A stretch of DNA of 32,319 nucleotides, from positions 1,058 through 33,376 of the forward strand of contig DANB01000037.1 in the NCBI GenBank assembly GCA_002497245.1, in the 5' to 3' direction. The notes beneath the pieces are model-generated. The model had not been told where the DNA came from, made no database searches, and saw only the letters and a list, made by a program, of their open reading frames with translations. Shown piece by piece: positions 1 to 8,508 of this stretch (position 1 is the first letter of the stretch; each line of letters starts with the position of its first letter). Made by a program: the position numbers and the translations under genes. Source of the DNA: Euryarchaeota archaeon UBA439 (lineage in GTDB: Archaea > Thermoplasmatota > Poseidoniia > Poseidoniales > Thalassarchaeaceae).

Positions 1-2103
1 GTTTGTGCCTACATGGCATGGAACATAGGTGCCAATGATGTTGCTAATGCAATGGGGACATCTGTAGGTTCCAGAGCCTTGACATTGAGACAAGCAGTAA
101 TTATTGCTGCTGTGTTCGAATTCTGTGGAGCTTTCTTTGCAGGTGATGCAGTTACAGATACTGTTAGAAAGGGTATTCTAAATATCGATCTCGCAGATGA
201 AACCCTAGTTACAGACGCATTTGCAAATGATTTGATGTTTGGATTCATCGCAGCAATGATGGCAGCTGCAGTTTGGCTAACAATAGCCACTCGTTTTGGA
301 TTACCTGTTTCAACAACTCATTCCATTATTGGCGGTATAGTTGGTGTAGGATTGGTTCTAGAGGTGCAACATAATGCTTCACTAATAGATTGGGAAGTTG
401 TGAGAAAAGTAGTCATGTCGTGGGTAGCAAGCCCACTAATGGGTGGTATTCTTGCATTCATAACATTCTTTATTGTCCGTGCGAGTATTCTTGAAGCAGA
501 TGACCCAATTGCGAGATCTAGATGGTTAGCGCCGATTCTTGCCTTGCCTACATTCTTCACATTAGGTTTAGCATTACAATTTAAGGCACTGAAAGGATTC
601 ATCTCAAGAATAGAAGGCAAAGAAATATTGGGACGAAGATTGGTTACCGATAAGAACGACTGGTTGCCAGTGAAAGAGAATGGAGTTTTCGACCCATTCG
701 CAGAAAATGCTTGGTTCCCTATAAATTCTCTAATTGTAGCATTTGCCATCGGCTGTATTGCATCTATGATACTTTGGTATGTTCTGAGAGACTATGATTT
801 CAAGAAGCAAGGAGAAGGGTTCCAAGGTGTAGAGAAAATTTTCGTTTGGCTACAGATAATCACTGCAGCATATGTTGCATTCGCTCATGGTGCTAATGAC
901 AGATCTAATGCAATCGGACCGATGGCTGCAGTTTACGACATCCTATCTAGCGGCGGAGATTTGGCAGCTAAGGTAGATGTTCCACTCTGGTTGGTACTAC
1001 TAGGTTCCGTAGGTATTGCTGTTGGTGTAGTAACATGGGGATGGAGAGTAATGGAAACAATTGGTACTAAAATTACCGATATTACACCAACAAGAGGATT
1101 CGCTGCAGAGTTTGGAGCGGCAACTACAATCCTGATTTTCTCAATGCCATTCCTGGCAGTGCCTGTATCGACTACTCACACACTGGTTGGGTCAGTAGTA
1201 GGAGTCGGTTTGGCTGGAGGAGCAAAGAATGTGGATTTCAAAGTGTTTGGTAAGATTGCAGCATCATGGGTAGCAAGCCTCCCAGCAGCAGGTTTTGGTT
1301 CAGTAACACTCTATGTCGCCATGGGCTCAGATCCATTGAAATTGATTGTAGTACTTCCTATCTCATTCTTATTAGTAGGATACGTCATGTGGAAAACTAG
1401 TGGCGATGAAATATTTGTAGAAGATGCATTAGCAGATGCTGGTGCAGACGGTGGAAAATATGACCCTACAGTTTTCGAATTATTCCACACTCATGCTGAG
1501 GCAGTAGAGGAAACTGTTGAGCACATGTTAACTGCTGTGAAAAAGAGCGCATCGGGAGAAGATGCATCTGAAGAAATCAATGCTACAATTGAGGCTGAGC
1601 TAAGAGCTGATGATATCAAGAATGCATTGAGAGAGAAGGTTAGCAGTAAAGGCTGGAAGCTATTAATCGACAGTGATGAGTTCCTATACATGCTCGGAAG
1701 ACAAGATAGGATAGCAGATTATGCACAAAATGTTGCAGAACAACTGTCTTTCAGAGAACTTTACAATAATGAAGAAGCAAGAAAAATGGTAATCGAGATG
1801 GCTGAGGCAGTACAAAAGACTGCAGCAGTTTACGAAGATACAGTCTTGCACCTGAGAGATCTAACACTTTCTGGATACACCAAGAAGGGAAGAACTGAGT
1901 TAAGAGAATTAATTCATCAAGTAAATCTTGCAGAACATGAGGCAGACTTAGTTGAAAGTCGTGCAGCAGGGTTCGTATTTAGAGAAGGAGTAGATGACCC
2001 TCTTGCAGCAGTACACATGTACAGAGTATTGCAGAGACTTGATGATGTTGCTAACTCTTGTGAAGATGCAGCTAATGCATTCTTACCAATAGTTTACAAT
2101 TAG
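1..2103 (+). CDS. PiT-family inorganic phosphate permease fused to a C-terminal DUF47 (PhoU-like) domain, 5' partial
   Basis: The reading frame is open to the first base of the window, so the N-terminus is missing; the ATG at 13 is internal. Two inverted PiT signature repeats are visible: GANDVANAMGTSVGS at the start and AHGANDRSNAIGP near base 890. Each is followed by a VSTTH motif (near 310 and 1168). Many hydrophobic segments indicate an integral membrane protein, and the family is known for ion-coupled phosphate uptake. From about base 1470 to the stop, a soluble, helical, acidic segment of about 200 residues resembles DUF47/PhoU-like Pit accessory proteins, which are usually separate genes. 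The fusion suggests built-in regulation of uptake (inference). The stop codon overlaps that of the convergent PAP2 gene by 3 bases. Confidence 0.9.
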   Translation, partial: VCAYMAWNIGANDVANAMGTSVGSRALTLRQAVIIAAVFEFCGAFFAGDAVTDTVRKGILNIDLADETLVTDAFANDLMFGFIAAMMAAAVWLTIATRFGLPVSTTHSIIGGIVGVGLVLEVQHNASLIDWEVVRKVVMSWVASPLMGGILAFITFFIVRASILEADDPIARSRWLAPILALPTFFTLGLALQFKALKGFISRIEGKEILGRRLVTDKNDWLPVKENGVFDPFAENAWFPINSLIVAFAIGCIASMILWYVLRDYDFKKQGEGFQGVEKIFVWLQIITAAYVAFAHGANDRSNAIGPMAAVYDILSSGGDLAAKVDVPLWLVLLGSVGIAVGVVTWGWRVMETIGTKITDITPTRGFAAEFGAATTILIFSMPFLAVPVSTTHTLVGSVVGVGLAGGAKNVDFKVFGKIAASWVASLPAAGFGSVTLYVAMGSDPLKLIVVLPISFLLVGYVMWKTSGDEIFVEDALADAGADGGKYDPTVFELFHTHAEAVEETVEHMLTAVKKSASGEDASEEINATIEAELRADDIKNALREKVSSKGWKLLIDSDEFLYMLGRQDRIADYAQNVAEQLSFRELYNNEEARKMVIEMAEAVQKTAAVYEDTVLHLRDLTLSGYTKKGRTELRELIHQVNLAEHEADLVESRAAGFVFREGVDDPLAAVHMYRVLQRLDDVANSCEDAANAFLPIVYN

Positions 2104-2888
2104 TTAGACCAACCGACTTCTTCCAGTATAGAATCGACATCACTAGATCGTATTTTATCGAGTGTTGGTTGGAAAAATCTCCAAGCGAAATACCCTACAA
2201 ACATACCAGAAAACAAATCGAACATATAGTGCTGTTTGGTTGTGAGTATACTAATGCATAGTAGTGTCCATTCAACCCACAATAATACCATGAATGGTTT
2301 CGCCCATTTAGTTTCTGAATAGTTGTGATTTAACCAATGAGTAATCATTCTTGCAAGGCAATATGAATGAACAATATGAAGACTTGGCCACGCATTCCAA
2401 GGCTTATCAGAAGTATGTATAAACTCAAAGAGTATTGTCTCTAGACCATTCATTGAATCCCAATCAATTTGATTCCTCATGTCAACTTCCGCTGGAAATA
2501 ATAAGAAGATCATTACACAAAATAAGGTAGCTAGAATTAGCATTTGCATTGCTGATATTAACTCCAAACGACCTTTGTCATCCTTAGGAGTCAAGATTAA
2601 AGTTGTAGGGTAAAATAAGTACAATGCGGCATATGGAATTATCATCCAATTAACGACAGGAACAGAGCGATCATAGGAGTGTTCAGGGAAAACTGAAAAA
2701 GCATCTTCAAGATAGAAATGTGCAATATTATTCGAACCAAAATATGGTACTGCGATAAAAATCAATCCGAAAACAAACACCTCTAGAGGGAACCAATTTC
2801 CATTAAGAATTTCTCGGCGCTCCCAAGAACCTCTCCAGAATCTGTTCCAAGGCATTGTTAATCTAGATATGATTGAATCATTATCCAT
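2100..2888 (-). CDS. PAP2-superfamily integral membrane phosphatase/transferase
   Basis: This 262-residue protein has about five or six hydrophobic segments. A PSLH motif lies at residues 168-171 and a KQHYMFD motif at 218-224, with H220 and D224 as the expected His/Asp pair. These match the two conserved halves of the PAP2/Aur1-like active site (PSxH and H-x3-D). Known members dephosphorylate lipid phosphates or exchange phospholipid head groups at the membrane. The substrate cannot be read from the sequence; lipid-phosphate recycling or polar head-group transfer are both possible. The ATG start at 2888 is clear. It lies downstream of the symporter with a 56-base gap, so co-transcription is possible. 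Confidence 0.78.
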   Translation of the reverse strand: MDNDSIISRLTMPWNRFWRGSWERREILNGNWFPLEVFVFGLIFIAVPYFGSNNIAHFYLEDAFSVFPEHSYDRSVPVVNWMIIPYAALYLFYPTTLILTPKDDKGRLELISAMQMLILATLFCVMIFLLFPAEVDMRNQIDWDSMNGLETILFEFIHTSDKPWNAWPSLHIVHSYCLARMITHWLNHNYSETKWAKPFMVLLWVEWTLLCISILTTKQHYMFDLFSGMFVGYFAWRFFQPTLDKIRSSDVDSILEEVGWSN

Positions 2889-2944
2889 ATAGATTACTCG
2901 TCAGGTAAAGCATATGAAGTTAACACAGGACAAGTATTGAGGAA

Positions 2945-4396
2945 TTATTCTTCATCAGGCATAATATAAGATACTAAAATAGTCACTATAGAAGATCCTA
3001 GTAATGCACTTAAGAAAACTTCTAGATTAGCTAAACCAGCATCATTAGTAGGTGAAAAGAGATAATCGATCCCGGCTGAAAAGTCTTGAGTCAATGTACC
3101 ATATATCACTACTGAGAGGAGCCCAGAAAATGCACCAAATAGAGATCCCTTTGATGAAACTCTATCCCAAAGAGTCAGTAAAACTGGACCCACAGTTGCA
3201 GCAGCATACAAATCAGCTCTTAGAAAAATCTCGAAAACACCCCCACTATCTAATTCGAATCCAGCAATTGTTGGACCTGTCGCCAAATAAATGGCTAATG
3301 GAATCATTGCGACAGTAAGATACTTGGCCGAATTAAGACTAATCTTGTCATCACATATGTCTCTAGATATTGAAGCAATAATTGCGTTTTGCAAAGTGTC
3401 AGCACTAGAACATACCAATGCAATAGATAGTATTACGAATGCCACCACAAAAAACAAGCCTATATCTTCAATCAAATAAAAGAAAGAGACGGAAGGATCA
3501 CTGACAGCACCCTGTCCTGCAACAGAGGTACCCAGGAAACCCATTATGAATATCAAGGGGAATACAATCAGAGAAGCGGTGATAGCTGCTTTTTTCAACG
3601 ATTTTTCATCTTCACTAGCCCAAGCTCTTTGCCAGTTACCTTGAGAAAACATTTCTGCAGCGGTAATTGCTACAACAAGTGCCAATCCAGATTTAAAAGT
3701 TGAAGTATCGCTAATACTACCATGATACCAATCCCATTCAATATCTTCTGGAGTATACGATTTAGCATCGGAAATCAAACTGTTAATATCTCCAATAAAT
3801 AATATTACTAGTAAAGTAGATATCAAAAACATGATTGCCCATGCTTGAATTTTATCAGTTTCAAGAGAGGCGGGAAGCCCTCCGTAAGCAGTATATCCCG
3901 CAGTGACTAAGCCCACTGCAACCATTGGCACTAAAGGATCCATACCGACTAAGATTTCCATGACTTTACCAATAGCAGTGAACTCCGCAAAAAGAAATGT
4001 AAACATGTATAATATAGAAATTAAACCTACATAAATCTGCATAGGTCTACCTGCTCGAGATTTAGCGTAATCGGCGAGAGTGACCCCCTCGGGTAATCGC
4101 TCCCTAACCATAGGACCTACATATGCAAGTAAAAGGAAAGGAGTTGATGCAGATAGAGCATAGCCAAAAACATCCCAAAAACCACCATAATAACCAACCT
4201 CAGATGGAGCCAATAGAACCCAAATACCCATACCTGATGCAAAAAGACTGAGCGTAATACTCATAGAATTTTGAGTACCTCTAGCAGATAAATATTCATC
4301 ACTATTAATTTCTTTATTGACTACAGAATTATATCCTATATATCCAAAAAATCCTAGTGTGGCAAGCATCAATCCGTAAGCAATATTATTGTCCAT
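2945..4396 (-). CDS. Sodium:solute symporter (SSS family), likely thiamin or thiamin-precursor transporter
   Basis: The protein is 483 residues with about 13 hydrophobic segments and typical SSS-family sequence, including TAYGGLPASLETDKIQAW and the region ending EMFSQGNWQRAWAS. The frame stays open upstream to 4435, but that extension runs through the TPP riboswitch. I therefore place the start at 4396, where GGAGG sits 8 bases before an ATG that begins MDNNIAYG. SSS proteins couple solute uptake to sodium and include PutP, PanF and the SAR11 ThiV. The TPP riboswitch directly in the leader argues for thiamin, HMP or a related precursor. The adjacent P5C dehydrogenase gene might suggest proline, but the riboswitch is the stronger evidence. 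The family is clear; the substrate is inferred. Confidence 0.88.
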   Translation of the reverse strand: MDNNIAYGLMLATLGFFGYIGYNSVVNKEINSDEYLSARGTQNSMSITLSLFASGMGIWVLLAPSEVGYYGGFWDVFGYALSASTPFLLLAYVGPMVRERLPEGVTLADYAKSRAGRPMQIYVGLISILYMFTFLFAEFTAIGKVMEILVGMDPLVPMVAVGLVTAGYTAYGGLPASLETDKIQAWAIMFLISTLLVILFIGDINSLISDAKSYTPEDIEWDWYHGSISDTSTFKSGLALVVAITAAEMFSQGNWQRAWASEDEKSLKKAAITASLIVFPLIFIMGFLGTSVAGQGAVSDPSVSFFYLIEDIGLFFVVAFVILSIALVCSSADTLQNAIIASISRDICDDKISLNSAKYLTVAMIPLAIYLATGPTIAGFELDSGGVFEIFLRADLYAAATVGPVLLTLWDRVSSKGSLFGAFSGLLSVVIYGTLTQDFSAGIDYLFSPTNDAGLANLEVFLSALLGSSIVTILVSYIMPDEE

Positions 4397-4402
4397 TTTT
4401 TC

Positions 4403-4480
4403 TTCCTCCGCTGGCATTACCCAGATCAGGTCCAAGGGTCGTTACTTGCGTAACCTCTCAGCAAAAGCTCCCCATTAACC
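4403..4480 (-). promoter_or_regulatory. TPP riboswitch (THI element)
   Basis: Read on the minus strand, this segment carries the ordered hallmarks of the TPP aptamer. GGGGAGC (4473-4467) is followed by the sensor GCTGAGA. A P3a-like hairpin GTTAC-GCAA-GTAAC follows (4454-4441), then ACCCTTGGACCTGATCTGG and TAATGCCAGCG. GGG/CCC can form P2 and CTGG/CCAG the P4/P5 arm. The 3' end runs into GGAGGAA, which also serves as the Shine-Dalgarno of the symporter. Translational control, with TPP-bound RNA hiding the site, is therefore plausible (inference). The closing P1 stem is not obvious by eye. TPP riboswitches are known in some Thermoplasmata, so an archaeal example has precedent. Confidence 0.93.
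4405..4409 (-). promoter_or_regulatory. Shine-Dalgarno that fixes the symporter start, embedded in the riboswitch 3' end
   Basis: GGAGG on the minus strand lies 8 bases upstream of the ATG at 4396-4394 and directly after the conserved CCAGCG of the TPP aptamer. Its position supports the 4396 start over the longer frame beginning at 4435, which would be translated from inside the aptamer. Confidence 0.8.
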
Positions 4481-4512
4481 GAGACTGAGATTAGGCTATT
4501 GAATATATTCAC

Positions 4513-6132
4513 TCAGTTATCAGGTTGCATGAATTCATAATCCCAATCTTGTGGTGGCTCAAATGTTCTTTTAACAGAACGTGGACTTATCCATCTTAAC
4601 AAGTTCAATGGTCCACCCGCTTTGTCATTGGTACCACTAGCTCTGGCACCGCCAAACGGTTGTTGAGCGACTACGGCCCCGGTTGGTTTGTCATTAATAT
4701 AGAAATTACCTGCTGTGAATCTAAGCGCATTGAATGCTTTCTGCACATCTGATTCGTCATTGGCAAAGATTGACCCAGTAAGTGCGTATGGAGATGATTC
4801 GTCGCATAAAGTTAGTACTTCATCGAACATGTTGTCCTCATATACGTAAACGGTTAGTACAGGACCAAATATCTCATCTATCATTGTCTCTGATTTAGGA
4901 TTAGAGGTTACGATAATTGTTGGTTCAATGAACCATCCTACTGAATCATCATAATTACCCCCGACAATCACATCACAGGACTTATCTTCCTTAGCTCTAT
5001 CAATATATCCAGTAATTTTATCAAAAGATCTTTGATCAATTACAGCAGTCATAAAGTTAGTAAAATCTCTAGCATCCCCCATCTTTATTTTGCTAATCTC
5101 AACACATAATTCCTCACTAATTGAAGACCAAACTGATTGAGGCACATATGCTCTGCTAGCTGCTGAACACTTCTGACCTTGGAACTCGAATGAACCTCGT
5201 AATAATGCCACTAATAGACCACGCTCATTGCAATTAGGATGAGCAACAACGAAGTCTTTACCTCCTGTTTCACCGACAATTCGAGGATAAGAGCGGAGAT
5301 TAGGTAGAGCAATTCCAATTTCTTGCCAAAGTCCTTGGAAAGTTGCAGTTGAGCCAGTGAAATGTAAACCTGCAAAGTCAGGATTTGATAATGCAGCCTC
5401 TGTGATTTCGGCACCGGAACCCGGCAAAAAATTTATCACACCATCTGGCAATCCTGCTTCCATCATTAACTGCATAAGGACGTAATTGGACAAGTAGGAA
5501 TTTCTACTTGGCTTCCAAACAGAAGTGCATCCCACAATAGCGGGAGCACTTGGGAGATTCGCAGCAATACTAGTGAAATTAAATGGCGTTATTGAAAGAA
5601 CAAAACCCTCTAATGGTCGAATTTCTGTAGAGTTTTGGACACCTGGTGGAGAAACTAGTGGTTGGAAATCATCATGGAAATTTCTTGCATAATAGCAATT
5701 AAAACGCCAAAAATCAATTAACTCACAGGCTGAATCTATTTCTGCTTGGAAAACTGTCTTAGATTGATTGAGCATAGTAGAAGCATTGACTTTCATTCTC
5801 CATTCACCAGCTAATAAATCCGCACACTTCTCAAAAATTTCACACCTAGATTCTAGACCCATATCTATCCAATTTTGTTGTGCATCAACTGCTGCTTTGC
5901 AAGCACTTTCCATCTCATCTTTACCGGCCAGATGAACTCGAGCAATGATGTGATTATGGTTATGAGGGATTACCTGAGTCGTAATATTTCCTGTAAAAAC
6001 TTCTTTACCATTTATTATACAGGGCACCTCAATAATCTCACTCATTTGTCTATCAAGTTCTGCTTGGATTTCAATTCTCTCTTTACTTCCTGGGGAATAT
6101 CCAAGGATAGGTTCGTTAACTGGATGACTCAT
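4513..6132 (-). CDS. pruA: L-glutamate gamma-semialdehyde (1-pyrroline-5-carboxylate) dehydrogenase
   Basis: The 539-residue length matches stand-alone P5C dehydrogenases. Family features include ITPFNFTSIAANLPSAPA (about 181-198), the HFTGS motif (257-261), the catalytic Glu in GETGGKD (E288) and the catalytic Cys in FQGQKCSAASR (C322). The enzyme oxidises glutamate semialdehyde to glutamate with NAD+, the second step of proline breakdown. No proline dehydrogenase gene is in the window. The ATG start at 6132 is well placed. The stop lies 116 bases before the symporter start, and the TPP riboswitch fills that gap, so the symporter can be regulated separately even if transcription reads through. 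Confidence 0.92.
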   Translation of the reverse strand: MSHPVNEPILGYSPGSKERIEIQAELDRQMSEIIEVPCIINGKEVFTGNITTQVIPHNHNHIIARVHLAGKDEMESACKAAVDAQQNWIDMGLESRCEIFEKCADLLAGEWRMKVNASTMLNQSKTVFQAEIDSACELIDFWRFNCYYARNFHDDFQPLVSPPGVQNSTEIRPLEGFVLSITPFNFTSIAANLPSAPAIVGCTSVWKPSRNSYLSNYVLMQLMMEAGLPDGVINFLPGSGAEITEAALSNPDFAGLHFTGSTATFQGLWQEIGIALPNLRSYPRIVGETGGKDFVVAHPNCNERGLLVALLRGSFEFQGQKCSAASRAYVPQSVWSSISEELCVEISKIKMGDARDFTNFMTAVIDQRSFDKITGYIDRAKEDKSCDVIVGGNYDDSVGWFIEPTIIVTSNPKSETMIDEIFGPVLTVYVYEDNMFDEVLTLCDESSPYALTGSIFANDESDVQKAFNALRFTAGNFYINDKPTGAVVAQQPFGGARASGTNDKAGGPLNLLRWISPRSVKRTFEPPQDWDYEFMQPDN

Positions 6133-6187
6133 ATTACGACGCTGCTAGATAATGCATTTTATCGTTACTAAAAGAAATACTAGAAGT

Positions 6188-6493
6188 TTAACCCCATTCA
6201 TTGGGATCATCTTTCTTGGCCTTTTTCCACTCTCTATAACAGGATTTGCAGACAGAAACTCTTCTTGAGTTTCCTAGAAGCCCATCTTCACCCCATACAT
6301 CAGCTGCTCTATCAAATGCTAATTTACGTCCACCAATTTTCTTATCAGCCCAATTTTCACATCCAGAAACATCGCAACGAATTACTCCTGAATATTCTTC
6401 TTTCTCTTTTTTTGGAGAGCCTTTGGCTGCTGAAGCTAATTTTTGTTTCTTCTTAGCTCTGGATTTGAATCCCATGACTCGTCCAAAAGACAT
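6188..6493 (-). CDS. Small basic protein with a four-Cys putative zinc site
   Basis: This 101-residue protein is not one I can name. Its N-terminus is Lys-rich (about residues 10-32), followed by CDVSGC (C40, C45) and CKSC (C82, C85). The Cys pairs could hold one zinc ion in a ribbon-like fold. A basic tail plus a zinc ribbon would suit nucleic-acid or ribosome binding, but that is inference only. The gene sits 5 bases after the purA stop and is probably co-transcribed with it. The ATG start at 6493 is the only good candidate. A coding role is supported by the regular Cys pairs and by its fit in the gap between purA and pruA. Confidence 0.7.
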   Translation of the reverse strand: MSFGRVMGFKSRAKKKQKLASAAKGSPKKEKEEYSGVIRCDVSGCENWADKKIGGRKLAFDRAADVWGEDGLLGNSRRVSVCKSCYREWKKAKKDDPNEWG

Positions 6494-6498
6494 CAGAA

Positions 6499-7845
6499 TT
6501 AGAACGTTACCTCTTCGGAGGGTACATCAAATGGTCCGTCAACCTTTGCAATTGATGCTTTTCTATCGGGTCCAACGCCCACACTGACTACAGGAACACC
6601 TGACAATTGTTCAATTCTTTCCACTATATTCCTAACTTTCTCAGGCATTGCATCGTAGCCAATACCTTCTGAACGAGAACGTTCTGCCATAGAAATCCAT
6701 TCTTCATCCGACAATGCTGGGAATCCTTCATGAGTTTCATAAATCGGCTTACACCTAGCTACTTCTTCGGAAGTTGTTGGAAAATATGTTATTACCTTGC
6801 CATCAAAATCATAACCAATACAGATTTTAATCTCATCAAGTCCTCCTAAGACATCCAATTTCGTAACTACTAGGCCAGTATATCCATTAAATCTGTGAGA
6901 GTCTTTCAAAGCAACCATGTCTAACCATCCAGTTCTTCGTGGACGGCCTGTTGTAGTTCCAAATTCATGACCTACTTGAGCCATATGTTGGCCTGGCCCC
7001 TCATCAAGAGATAATTCAGAAGGAAAAGGACCATTTCCAACTCTTGTAGTATATGCCTTAGTTATTCCAAAACATTGTTCGATATGGCCTGGATGAATTC
7101 CTGCACCATGAGTTGCATTCGCACGACTAGTTACTGAAGATGTGACGAAAGGATAAGTCCCTTGATCTATGTCCAACATAGCACCTTGAGCACCCTCTAG
7201 AAGAATCCTTTCACCATTTTGTAATGCGAAATCAATCATTAGTCCAGTTGGTTTAATTGCTTCAGAATACCTTGCCATTATCCATTTTAAGTCTGACATT
7301 AGTGCTTTAGAAGTTATTCTCTCGGAAACATTGACTGAATCTAACTGCTTATTCATTCTAGATACTATTTCTGAGATTTTATTTTCATCAGCTGTTACAT
7401 TATTGATGTCACAGAATCGAATTCCTACACGTTCTATCCTATCACGATAAGCGGGTCCAATTCCTCTTCCAGTAGTACCAACTACTTTGTCAGCTGAGTC
7501 ATACAACCTATGGAATGGTAAAATTACAGAAGCTCTTTCACTGATGAATAAACGCTTACCTTCTGGTCTTTCCTGTGTTAAAGAAAACCATCTATCGAGT
7601 TCTTCTTCAAGTACCCAAGGGTCTATGACCATTCCATCTCCAAGTACTAAGTTACATTCCCTAGATGTCACACCAGAAGGTATCTGATGTAATTTCAAAG
7701 TTGTATCGCCTAGAACTATTGTATGCCCTGCATTGTTACCTCCTTGGAATCTTACAGCCCAAGTTGAGTTGGGTGCCAACTGATCAATCGCCTTACCTTT
7801 TCCTTCATCTCCCCACTGGGCCCCTAACACAATATTCGCTGGCAC
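6499..7845 (-). CDS. purA: Adenylosuccinate synthetase
   Basis: The 448 residues match full-length bacterial/eukaryotic-type PurA rather than the shorter form found in some archaea. The P-loop region QWGDEGKGK (catalytic D13) and GGNNAGH (H41) are intact, as are TTGRGIGPAY, the GTTTGRPRRTGW loop and KLDVL. The enzyme joins IMP and aspartate using GTP to make adenylosuccinate, the first committed step to AMP. The start is a GTG at 7845; no in-frame ATG precedes the conserved NIVLGAQWGDEG, so it is well constrained. The small four-Cys gene follows 5 bases after the stop. Confidence 0.96.
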   Translation of the reverse strand: MPANIVLGAQWGDEGKGKAIDQLAPNSTWAVRFQGGNNAGHTIVLGDTTLKLHQIPSGVTSRECNLVLGDGMVIDPWVLEEELDRWFSLTQERPEGKRLFISERASVILPFHRLYDSADKVVGTTGRGIGPAYRDRIERVGIRFCDINNVTADENKISEIVSRMNKQLDSVNVSERITSKALMSDLKWIMARYSEAIKPTGLMIDFALQNGERILLEGAQGAMLDIDQGTYPFVTSSVTSRANATHGAGIHPGHIEQCFGITKAYTTRVGNGPFPSELSLDEGPGQHMAQVGHEFGTTTGRPRRTGWLDMVALKDSHRFNGYTGLVVTKLDVLGGLDEIKICIGYDFDGKVITYFPTTSEEVARCKPIYETHEGFPALSDEEWISMAERSRSEGIGYDAMPEKVRNIVERIEQLSGVPVVSVGVGPDRKASIAKVDGPFDVPSEEVTF

Positions 7846-7967
7846 AAGGTCTCGGCTTAGCCGAAGGCGAATGAATAGTTCGGTCTAAGAATCTTGAAAA
7901 AAGTAGTTGAAAAACATAGAATACTTAGCAAAGCGATTATGAAGGGTAGGCATTTCGGAAGCCTTGT

Positions 7968-8123
7968 ATGGCTCAACGTCACAGTATAGCAGAAGCACGT
8001 CTTCTAAAGAAGTGGATATGTATGAAATGCTCTGCAACTCATCGTGGCACTAAACCTAGAGCCTGTAGAAAGTGCGGTTACACGAATCTAAGGCCTAAGG
8101 CTACAGAACGCCGAAGTACCTGA
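7968..8123 (+). CDS. rpl40e: 50S ribosomal protein L40e
   Basis: This 51-residue ORF begins MAQRHSIAEARLLKK. Its zinc-binding pattern is C18-x2-C21-x11-C33-x2-C36, followed by GYTNLRPKATERRST. That is the archaeal/eukaryotic L40e, a zinc protein of the large ribosomal subunit. In eukaryotes it is made as a ubiquitin fusion; here it stands alone, as is usual in archaea. It is easy to miss because of its size. It is the only plus-strand gene between 2.1 and 16.1 kb, divergent from purA and convergent with the UPF0147 gene, so it needs its own promoter in the 122-base gap upstream. Confidence 0.95.
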   Translation: MAQRHSIAEARLLKKWICMKCSATHRGTKPRACRKCGYTNLRPKATERRST

Positions 8124-8173
8124 TTGACTTCCAATATACTAGTTATCTAATTAACTACTAAAATAAATCAAGA

Positions 8174-8449
8174 TTATTTACGTCGAGATTCGGCAAGAAG
8201 AGTTTCGATTACCGTTTGAATTTGAAGACACAGAGGTCCAAAATGAAGGGGTAAATTTGGGTCGTTAAAGATATCATCAAGCATTGATGCAGTCATCCCT
8301 AGTCTCAAATCCATTTCTTTATTCTTATTTAGTAGCCATTTATCCACAGATTCTTTGGCAGTAGTGCGTATATTCCTAGGGACTTGAGAATCGTCAAGTT
8401 GACTCAATACGGATGCAATCTGTTGGATTCGAGATTCGATGTCGGACAC
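8174..8449 (-). CDS. UPF0147 family protein
   Basis: The 91-residue protein carries the conserved UPF0147 pattern: SQVPRNIRTTAKESVDKWLL (about 21-40), then the LRLGMTASMLDDIFNDPNLP region and a C-terminal helix. UPF0147 is a small, all-helical family confined to archaea, with no assigned biochemical role that I know of. The start is a GTG at 8449. The gene ends 50 bases from the convergent L40e stop. It is an archaeal lineage marker here. Confidence 0.88.
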   Translation of the reverse strand: MSDIESRIQQIASVLSQLDDSQVPRNIRTTAKESVDKWLLNKNKEMDLRLGMTASMLDDIFNDPNLPLHFGPLCLQIQTVIETLLAESRRK

Positions 8450-8508
8450 TTTATCACCAAGTCGCCGACAAATGACCCGTCCTTAAGCACATCCCTAGAA
8501 AGTATGAC

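Noticed and set aside
318..749. Antisense 143-residue open frame within the phosphate permease gene
   Set aside because: No family resemblance; it lies opposite a clearly conserved membrane protein and looks like a frame shadow.
2945..4396. Calling the symporter a proline permease (PutP) because of the neighbouring P5C dehydrogenase
   Set aside because: The TPP riboswitch in its leader is stronger evidence for a thiamin-related substrate.
4397..4435. N-terminal 13-residue extension of the symporter from an ATG at 4435
   Set aside because: It would be translated from inside the TPP aptamer; the ATG at 4396 has GGAGG at ideal spacing and fits the family.
6246..6587. Plus-strand open frame across the four-Cys gene and the purA 3' end
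   Set aside because: Low-complexity shadow of two genes on the other strand, with no plausible start context.
7852..7864. Small hairpin TCGGC-TTA-GCCGA just upstream of the purA GTG
   Set aside because: A five-base stem can arise by chance; there is no aptamer pattern or U-run to support a riboswitch or terminator.
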